This document shows positions 58,480 to 64,000 of a stretch of 64,000 nt of DNA, one piece after another. The stretch is from Cyclobacteriaceae bacterium (lineage in GTDB: Bacteria > Bacteroidota > Bacteroidia > Cytophagales > Cyclobacteriaceae): assembly GCA_028285445.1 (NCBI GenBank), contig JANQPQ010000004.1, positions 1 to 64,000 on the forward strand, read 5' to 3'. Each line of letters starts with the position of its first letter. The first letter of the stretch is position 1. The position numbers and the translations under genes were made by a program. Below the pieces are notes generated by a model. The model was not told where the DNA came from, did no database searches, and saw only the letters and a list, made by a program, of their open reading frames with translations.

Positions 58480-58779
58480 ATGGAAGATATTACAATTGAT
58501 GAATTAAAATCCCGTCAGGCCAACAATGAGAACCTGTTAATCATAGACGTCAGAGAAGAGTGGGAACACGAAGAAGCCAGTATTGATGGCACCAAGTTGA
58601 TCCCCCTGGGTGACCTCCCCTTCCGTTTAGAAGAACTAGCCGGCAATGAGGACAGCGAGATTATCGTTCATTGCAAAACAGGGGGTCGTAGTGGCCAGGC
58701 GAAGAAGTTTTTGGAACAGAAAGGCTACAACAAAGTTCGTAACCTATTGGGAGGCATCACTGCATATAACGAAAGCTAG
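58480..58779 (+). CDS. Single-domain rhodanese
   Basis: 99 residues, one rhodanese domain. The active-site loop is HCKTGGRS with persulfide Cys65. Conserved IDVREEWEHEEASIDG at the N-terminal side. Possible roles are sulfur transfer or detoxification; no partner is evident. It begins 2 nt after the T9SS protein and overlaps the convergent protease gene by 4 bp. Confidence 0.93.
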   Translation: MEDITIDELKSRQANNENLLIIDVREEWEHEEASIDGTKLIPLGDLPFRLEELAGNEDSEIIVHCKTGGRSGQAKKFLEQKGYNKVRNLLGGITAYNES

Positions 58780-60017
58780 AAGCCAGCCACAATCAACGGC
58801 CTGGGGCTAAAAGAAATTACAAAAACAATTAGCGCGATCCAGCCAATTATTTGTCTATTCCTTCCGATTGGGGTCTCTATAAGCGCGGGCGGGTGGTTTA
58901 TACCCAGAAATCTTCCCACGATAAAGGCGAAGACCAGCCAGCCTGAGTATCCTTCAATGCCAGGATAAGTAAAAGAGATAGCATATTGGGCGGCAAATAC
59001 TGATACCGCAACCAACAGTCTGTCTCTCCAGTTTTTACTTAAGCCTCTAAAAAGTATGTACAAGAAAAGAACGTACAGCGGAACCCATTTTATGGTATCA
59101 TAGAAATCTTGGTTGGGGTCATGTGGATTAATTACCCCCAGCCCCGCGTAGAATACAAACCCAACGAATACTGTTGAAGATATATACTTGTGCATTTTTG
59201 GGCCCACCATGCCATAGATTACATGGCCACCGTCCAGTTGGCCAATAGGCATTAGATTTAATGCGGTAAAAAATAACGCCAGAAATCCAGCAAAAATCCA
59301 CGGGTAGTGCATCATCTCATACCGATTGGGAATCAGTGATTTGTCTGGCACAACATAGTTTTCAAAGAACATGAAAGTAAGGTTGTTGCCAAGAGAAATT
59401 CGAGGACCATCTTTAAATAATGTGATAGTATCTGGGTAGAACTGTAAATCTAAATCGCCCGGCACATCCGCAGCCAGGAAGGAGGTGTCCGTGTCATAGA
59501 CATATTGCTCATAGTCTAAGCCAAAGTACTGGTACTCCGGATGTATTTCAAAAATATACTCCTTTTCTGGCAGGTTGGTGAATCCGTAAAATAGAACGGC
59601 CAAGGCCACTACAAAACCCGCCAATGGACCTGCCACACCAACATCAAAATTCTGGCTTCGAGAATGGATGGCCTCTTTGATGCGAATTACCGCCCCCATG
59701 GTGCCAATTGAAGGAAAAACTGGAATGAACGGGATATAATATGGCAGCGTAACCTTTACCTTGTGGTACCGGGCGGTGAGGTAATGTCCAAATTCATGCA
59801 CAGTCAGAATGCCTAAAAATGGTATTGAGAAATAGAGTCCAGCTGCTACATCAGACCAGATAATACCTGTTGTTGAAAGTAATGTGGGCCTGCCAAACAT
59901 CCATTCTGCACCAGCCAAGGTGGTGGTAGTCAAAGTAATCAGAAAGAGCAGGATATGTATAACATATCTTGGTTTCGATTCTTGTGGTGGCTTTGGCAGA
60001 TCATTCTGCATACTCAA
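58776..60017 (-). CDS. M50-family (site-2) membrane protease
   Basis: 413 residues with about 8-10 membrane helices. The zinc motif HEFGH (74-78) is in TVHEFGHYLTARYH, and the second metal site is LMPIGQLDGGHVIYG near 260. A periplasmic insertion of about 100 residues lies between them (about 150-240, YIFEIHPEYQYFGL). No PDZ domain seen, so it is unlike RseP and closer to the family of plant chloroplast EGY and cyanobacterial M50 proteins. Substrate unknown. Its 5' end overlaps the HAD gene by 17 bp. Confidence 0.88.
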   Translation of the reverse strand: MSMQNDLPKPPQESKPRYVIHILLFLITLTTTTLAGAEWMFGRPTLLSTTGIIWSDVAAGLYFSIPFLGILTVHEFGHYLTARYHKVKVTLPYYIPFIPVFPSIGTMGAVIRIKEAIHSRSQNFDVGVAGPLAGFVVALAVLFYGFTNLPEKEYIFEIHPEYQYFGLDYEQYVYDTDTSFLAADVPGDLDLQFYPDTITLFKDGPRISLGNNLTFMFFENYVVPDKSLIPNRYEMMHYPWIFAGFLALFFTALNLMPIGQLDGGHVIYGMVGPKMHKYISSTVFVGFVFYAGLGVINPHDPNQDFYDTIKWVPLYVLFLYILFRGLSKNWRDRLLVAVSVFAAQYAISFTYPGIEGYSGWLVFAFIVGRFLGINHPPALIETPIGRNRQIIGWIALIVFVISFSPRPLIVAGF

Positions 60018-60630
60018 ATACTAATTTAAGGTTCTCCATCTCCGTTAGGTGAACTGTCTTTATTCCCAAGCTCTCTGCAGCTTCTATATTGTCTCTGTTG
60101 TCATCAATAAAAAGGGTTGTGGTCTTCTCAAGCCCCTCCCTATTTAACAACTCCAGGTAAATCTGGGTTTCGGGCTTTCTCATTTTCATATCATGGCTAT
60201 AGTAGACTTGCTCTGTTAAATCACTAAAGCTGCTAACACCATGCTGATTCTGCAGAATACTATCAACGAATGAAATATGTAATGAGTTGGTGTTGCTTAA
60301 AACGAAAGTTCTGAAACGGTTCTTGAGGCTGCGCAGTAATTCAATCCCGTAACTTGGGATACCAATAATCATGGCATTCCAGGCATTGGTAATTTGTTGA
60401 TCTGAAGCCTGACTCTGCAAATGATGGCGGAAGCTTGCAAAGAATTCCTGTTCAGAAATTGCACCGCGCTCAAACTCGGTGAGGAAGGAGTCGGTAAAGA
60501 AATCTTCGTAGGTCAAGGCGTCACGATCGTGGCTAAGCTTCAAGGATTCCTCTAATGATAGGCGGTAATCAACCTCTACAATTACGCCCCCTAAATCAAA
60601 GATTACATTTTCTATTCCGCGCAGGTCCAA
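60001..60630 (-). CDS. HAD-superfamily (subclass IA) phosphatase
   Basis: HAD-IA hydrolase. The nucleophile Asp is in IFDLGGVIVEVD, motif II is VLSNTNSL, the Lys is in KMRKPETQIY, and the acidic motif III/IV is FIDDNRDNIEAAE. Substrate unknown. The frame is open back to GTG 60705, but I favour TTG 60630, which gives the N terminus DLRGIENVIFDLGG as in relatives. The sequence between contains a near-consensus -7 box (CATATTTG). If the upstream GTG is used, the protein has 234 residues. It overlaps the M50 gene. Confidence 0.85.
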   Translation of the reverse strand: MDLRGIENVIFDLGGVIVEVDYRLSLEESLKLSHDRDALTYEDFFTDSFLTEFERGAISEQEFFASFRHHLQSQASDQQITNAWNAMIIGIPSYGIELLRSLKNRFRTFVLSNTNSLHISFVDSILQNQHGVSSFSDLTEQVYYSHDMKMRKPETQIYLELLNREGLEKTTTLFIDDNRDNIEAAESLGIKTVHLTEMENLKLVFEYAE

Positions 60631-60770
60631 AACAGATTTCTCTCTTGTAGAATATGGGGCAAATATGTAACATTGCACTCCTTTTTCAAAAGCTAGAAGC
60701 AGCACTTATTCGAATTACGATTAAAAGGCAACTGCTTAAAATCAGTAATTTGGACTTGAATTTAAGGAAG

Positions 60771-60843
60771 GGCCCATAGCTCAGTTGGTTAGAGCACCTG
60801 ACTCATAATCAGGTGGTCCCAGGTTCGAGCCCTGGTGGGCCCA
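60771..60843 (+). tRNA. tRNA with CAU anticodon, probably tRNA-Ile2
   Basis: A complete cloverleaf of 73 nt. The acceptor stem GGGCCCA pairs with TGGGCCC. The D arm contains AGCTCAGTTGGTTAGAGC. The anticodon arm is CCTGA-CTCATAA-TCAGG with anticodon CAU. The T arm is CCAGG-TTCGAGC-CCTGG and the discriminator base is A. CCA is not encoded. CAU can mean elongator Met or Ile2 (lysidine-modified). The C4-G69 and C5-G68 pairs match the E. coli tRNA-Ile2 determinants for TilS rather than tRNA-Met, so Ile2 is favoured. Confidence 0.9.
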
Positions 60844-60850
60844 CCCCAGG

Positions 60851-60880
60851 GAGCTCCCAAAAACAGGGAGCTCTTTTTTT
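60851..60880 (+). terminator. Rho-independent terminator after the tRNA
   Basis: GAGCTCCC (60851-60858) and GGGAGCTC (60866-60873) form an 8-bp stem with a 7-nt loop, followed by seven T. It lies 7 nt after the tRNA. The remaining bases up to 60993 show no gene I can support. Confidence 0.88.
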
Positions 60881-60993
60881 ATTTGCACGTACTTTGCGCG
60901 TAAAAATGTGGCGTCAACTGCGTGATATTCCGATTATTGACAAGGCTTGCCCTACGACTAAGTGTTTTGAAACACTCTCTTTTTATTTCCTTG

Positions 60994-61446
60994 CTAATCC
61001 GGATGCCCTTGCCAAAGCACATTCACAACTTTCCATTTGCCCTCATATTTGGCTAGGTGCATGTAGTCTGTCCCCCATGAAGCTACTAACTTCACGGACG
61101 CAGAATAGGGCAAAACCTCATAGAAAATAACTTCTTTCCTAGCTGTCTTCGGGTTCACCTCCTTATCCTTATTCCAGTTATTGGCTAAATTTACCAGCCC
61201 CTGAAAATCCAATCGATCATCTGAAATTGAAGTTGTTTCCTTTGAGTTGCCTCCAACGCCCATCTTCGCCACCCCGCGACTTACCCCTCTATATATAAGC
61301 GTTGAGTCAGCATTGTAGAGTCCTTCAACGTAATCCAGTACCGCTCTTTTTATCGCTTCTTTGTCCTCATTAGATTGAGCATTGGAAGATAGCGGTGCCA
61401 CGTAGGCTAAAAAAATTAGGATGTAGATTGAGAGTATATTTTTCAT
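60994..61446 (-). CDS. Secreted NTF2-like protein (lumazine-binding-like family)
   Basis: 150 residues. Signal peptide LSIYILIFLAYVAPLSSNAQ. The mature part matches the Lumazine_bd_2 type of NTF2-like fold: EAIKRAVLDYVEGLYNAD at the N-terminal helix, DFQGLVNLANNWN in the middle, and the last strands ASVKLVASWGTDYMHLAKYEGKWKVV (shown here as two motifs, SWGTDYMHLAKYEG and KWKVVNVLW). Function unknown; no catalytic residues evident. It starts 11 nt after the permease gene, so is probably in its operon. Confidence 0.82.
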   Translation of the reverse strand: MKNILSIYILIFLAYVAPLSSNAQSNEDKEAIKRAVLDYVEGLYNADSTLIYRGVSRGVAKMGVGGNSKETTSISDDRLDFQGLVNLANNWNKDKEVNPKTARKEVIFYEVLPYSASVKLVASWGTDYMHLAKYEGKWKVVNVLWQGHPD

Positions 61447-61457
61447 AATCTTTTCTT

Positions 61458-64000
61458 TTATTCATTTCGAAGTGTTTTGGTGGGGTTCGTAAGTGAAGCC
61501 CTCAGTGAATGATAGCTCACAGTGAGGAAGACAATTGCAGTTGCTAGTGCCCCTGAAATCAGAAATGGCCATATATTCAAATCCGTTTTGTATGCAAAAT
61601 CTTGAAGCCATCCATTCAGTGAAACATAAGCGATTGGCCATGCAAATAGTACTGCGATGCCCACCAGCTTAATAAATGAGGAGGACAGCATAAGTACCAG
61701 CCCTGAAATGGACGCTCCCAGCACTTTTCGAATACCAACTTCCTTAATTCTACGTGCGGCTGTAAAGGAGGCCACACCAAACAATCCCATACTGGCAATC
61801 AAAATCGAAAGCCCGGAAAAAATCCAGGAGAGTTTACCTAGTGTAGCTTCTGATTGGTATTGTGTGGCCAGTAGGCTGTTCAGTAGTTTGTACTCATAAG
61901 GAGCGTTTGGAACAAATGAGTGCCATTGATCCTCTATGAATGCCAAGGCTTCCTGAGTTCTACCACCGTCTATTCGAACAGCAATGTAGCGGGCAGAAAA
62001 TGCAAGCGATTCATCATCATTCGAAACCCGCTCCAAAACGAAGGGTCCAATCGGATTGTGCAATGAAGCAAAGTGAAAATCCTTGAGAACCCCAATGACC
62101 ACTTCGTCATCAAAAGTTCTTCCTATCGCCTGCTCCGCCGATTCCCATCCAATCGCCCGTACCACGGCTTCATTGATGACGATGGCGTCATCCTCGTCTG
62201 ACGGATGTTTCTGGTTGTAATCCCTACCTGCTGCCATCTCGATTCCCATTGTTTTAGCAAAGTCGTCATGTACCTCCAGCCTAGGAAATTGGTGATCGAC
62301 CGTTGACCCCTCAGCCCCATATGATCCTGTCTGGTATTTCATCCCAGGAATGTCTTCAACAGTCGTCAAAGCTTTTATATCACTATGTTGCAACAACGCA
62401 CCTTTGAATGCCTGGTACTTGAGCATGAGCGGTGAGCGCAGCGTTGGCAGTAACACCACCTTGTCATCGTCAAAGCCGAGATCTCTGTTTTGAAGATATT
62501 CAAACTGTTTCGTAGCTACGATCGTTCCGGTTATCAGCACAATTGAAAGGCAAAATTGCCCAACCACCATCACCTTCCGAAAGAATGCCCCGGATACCCC
62601 CATAGAATTCCGATTCCCTTTGATGGCCTCCGCTGGCCGGGAAGAAGAGAGAAAATGGGCAGGGTATATTCCAGCCAAGAGGCCTACCATGAAAAAAGCA
62701 ATTACGAGCAATAGCACTACGCTGGGATCTTGAATCGGATTAAAAAAGAGATCCTTTCCGGTCAGACGATTGAGGAAAGGCGTAGCGGCCCAGACAATGG
62801 GCATAGCAATTAGAATGGCCACAAAACTGGTAAAATATGACTCAGTCAGTAATTGAGTAATTATTTGTTGCTTGTCTCCACCCAGCACCTTCCGAACTCC
62901 AAATTCCCTAAAACGCATATTTGCCCTGGCCATCACCAAATTCATAAAGTTGATGCAAGAAATGACAATGATAAAAACGGCAATCGTGGAGAAAATATAG
63001 ACATAAACGACATTGCTGTTCGGACCCATCTCAAAGTCTAACTTTGAATGTAAATGGATGTCGACCAGTGGTTGTAAGTACAGCTTAACTCTATCGTGCC
63101 GATTTTCAGGATAATGCTTGATGACAAAATTCGGAAGTTGAGCCTCAAAAGCTTTCGGCTGAACTCCATCCTTGAGCAATAGGTAGGTCCAGGTCGGATT
63201 CCAGATCCAATGTCGACGTAAACCCGGCCGAAGCACTTCAGGGTTATCCAACGTTTCGAATGAAACCAGGAAATCAAATTTAAAGTGTGAATTGGAAGGT
63301 ACTTGATCCAAAACTCCGGAGACTACAAATTCATGCTTGTCTTCAAAGCGCAGGACCTTGCCAATGGGATCATCATAATCGAAATATTTCTTTGCCATCT
63401 CCGGAGTAATGATCACCTTGTTTGGCCCCTCCAAAGCGGTCGATGGATTCCCCTCAGCTAGCGGGAAATCAAATACATCAAAGAATGACTTGTCAACGAA
63501 AAAAAGTCGTGACTCATTGAATTGACGAATGCTCGATCCATCGTCATAAGCCAACGCCAATGTTGGGGCCTGAAAATTGAAAAACCGAACTATGGATTCT
63601 ATTTGATCGGGATAATCTAAAAGCATCCTCTCGGCAAGAAGAGTAGGGGTACTTGAAGATTCCTCCCCGACTCCATTTACCTTCCTAAAATCAAGCACTC
63701 GATAGATTCTATCTGCATTGTCATGAAATCGATCATAAGACTTTTCATCCTGAACGAATAGGAGAATCATAACAAAACAGGCAATGCCAACAGCCAATCC
63801 GAATAAGTTAAGTAGAGAATACCCCAGATGTCGACGAAAATTTCTAAAGGCGATGGAGAGGGAATGTCGCAGTAGAAGCACCTTGAAAACCAACGATTGC
63901 CTAACAAACCAGGGTGCCGAGGCAAACAATTGAACCCAGAAGTGGAACTTGGCTTTTACTCTACCTTTCTCCTTACAGTTTTTAATGAAGTGTTCTTCGA
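61458..64000 (-). CDS. FtsX/MacB-type ABC permease, 5' end cut by window
   Basis: The frame is open to the last base of the window, so the N terminus is missing. A TTG at 63929 is in frame but not the start: the upstream codons read EEHFIKNCKEKGRVKAKFHF, which resembles the 'permease prefix' domain found before such permeases in Bacteroidota. Then LRHSLSIAFRNFRRH leads into the first membrane helix. A MacB-like periplasmic domain follows, then an FtsX domain with three helices (MRFREFGVRKVLGG). A second set ends with an FtsX domain (RRIKEVGIRKVLGAS). No ATPase gene is in view. Probably exports or mechanically acts on an unknown substrate. Confidence 0.9.
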   Translation of the reverse strand, partial: EEHFIKNCKEKGRVKAKFHFWVQLFASAPWFVRQSLVFKVLLLRHSLSIAFRNFRRHLGYSLLNLFGLAVGIACFVMILLFVQDEKSYDRFHDNADRIYRVLDFRKVNGVGEESSSTPTLLAERMLLDYPDQIESIVRFFNFQAPTLALAYDDGSSIRQFNESRLFFVDKSFFDVFDFPLAEGNPSTALEGPNKVIITPEMAKKYFDYDDPIGKVLRFEDKHEFVVSGVLDQVPSNSHFKFDFLVSFETLDNPEVLRPGLRRHWIWNPTWTYLLLKDGVQPKAFEAQLPNFVIKHYPENRHDRVKLYLQPLVDIHLHSKLDFEMGPNSNVVYVYIFSTIAVFIIVISCINFMNLVMARANMRFREFGVRKVLGGDKQQIITQLLTESYFTSFVAILIAMPIVWAATPFLNRLTGKDLFFNPIQDPSVVLLLVIAFFMVGLLAGIYPAHFLSSSRPAEAIKGNRNSMGVSGAFFRKVMVVGQFCLSIVLITGTIVATKQFEYLQNRDLGFDDDKVVLLPTLRSPLMLKYQAFKGALLQHSDIKALTTVEDIPGMKYQTGSYGAEGSTVDHQFPRLEVHDDFAKTMGIEMAAGRDYNQKHPSDEDDAIVINEAVVRAIGWESAEQAIGRTFDDEVVIGVLKDFHFASLHNPIGPFVLERVSNDDESLAFSARYIAVRIDGGRTQEALAFIEDQWHSFVPNAPYEYKLLNSLLATQYQSEATLGKLSWIFSGLSILIASMGLFGVASFTAARRIKEVGIRKVLGASISGLVLMLSSSFIKLVGIAVLFAWPIAYVSLNGWLQDFAYKTDLNIWPFLISGALATAIVFLTVSYHSLRASLTNPTKTLRNE

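Noticed and set aside
60813-61130. A 105-codon plus-strand frame starting in the tRNA
   Set aside because: It begins inside the tRNA, runs through its terminator and is antisense to the NTF2-like gene.

Overview
This window is chromosomal DNA from a member of the Bacteroidota, most likely a marine or soil type from the order Cytophagales (the order is an inference). The evidence is as follows. Promoters have the Bacteroidota form (TTTG, 19 bp, TAnnTTTG). There are no obvious Shine-Dalgarno sequences. Two proteins carry the C-terminal sorting domain of the type IX secretion system (T9SS). Family members largely confined to the phylum are present (DUF5683, GSCFA, signal peptidase I with an extra N-terminal membrane domain), as are gene orders such as pyrG-yidC, parA-parB-DUF5683-dapB-lepB and ddl-PASTA-T9SS-rhodanese. 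No phage, insertion sequence, CRISPR array or rRNA was seen, and no stretch longer than 300 bases lacks a gene.

Region 1 (1-16323, minus strand) is one giant open frame for an exported repeat protein. It starts at 16323 and is still open at base 1, giving at least 5,441 codons. After a signal peptide and about 650 residues of N-terminal domains come three tandem arrays (4, 12 and at least 25 copies) of a 102-residue PKD-like domain. Each copy is exactly 306 bp. Related 'cap' domains bracket the arrays, and within two arrays the units are organised as 918-bp trimers. Its C terminus lies outside the window.

Region 2 (16602-25313, plus) is housekeeping: pyrG-yidC, then a metallo-hydrolase, parA, parB, a DUF5683 protein, dapB and lepB. 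The pyrG start codon lies in a 9-bp hairpin that would form at the very 5' end of the message, which suggests CTP-sensitive control. Region 3 (25314-36808) holds ung, apaG, two methyltransferases, a coiled-coil membrane protein, the ribosomal operon rpsF-rpsR-rplI with promoter and terminator, then GSCFA, a thioredoxin-like YyaL/SPATA20 protein, priA and two small envelope proteins.

Region 4 (36805-44811, minus) holds surE, an unknown secreted protein, ribBA, dnaG (with a degenerate zinc site), and a TPR histidine kinase/LytTR response regulator pair. Region 5 (44999-50057) is more accessory: an Ig-like lipoprotein, a REP-like double palindrome, an exported class V aminotransferase, an unknown secreted protein and an intradiol-dioxygenase-like lipoprotein. 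Region 6 (50185-58779, plus) holds an Mrp/NifU-type iron-sulfur pair, a T9SS-secreted M43 metalloprotease, ddl, a membrane-anchored PASTA protein, a T9SS-sorted surface protein and a rhodanese. Region 7 (58776-64000) holds an M50 protease and a HAD phosphatase (minus), a CAU-anticodon tRNA with its terminator (plus), an NTF2-like secreted protein and an FtsX/MacB-type permease (minus) whose 5' end is cut by the window edge.
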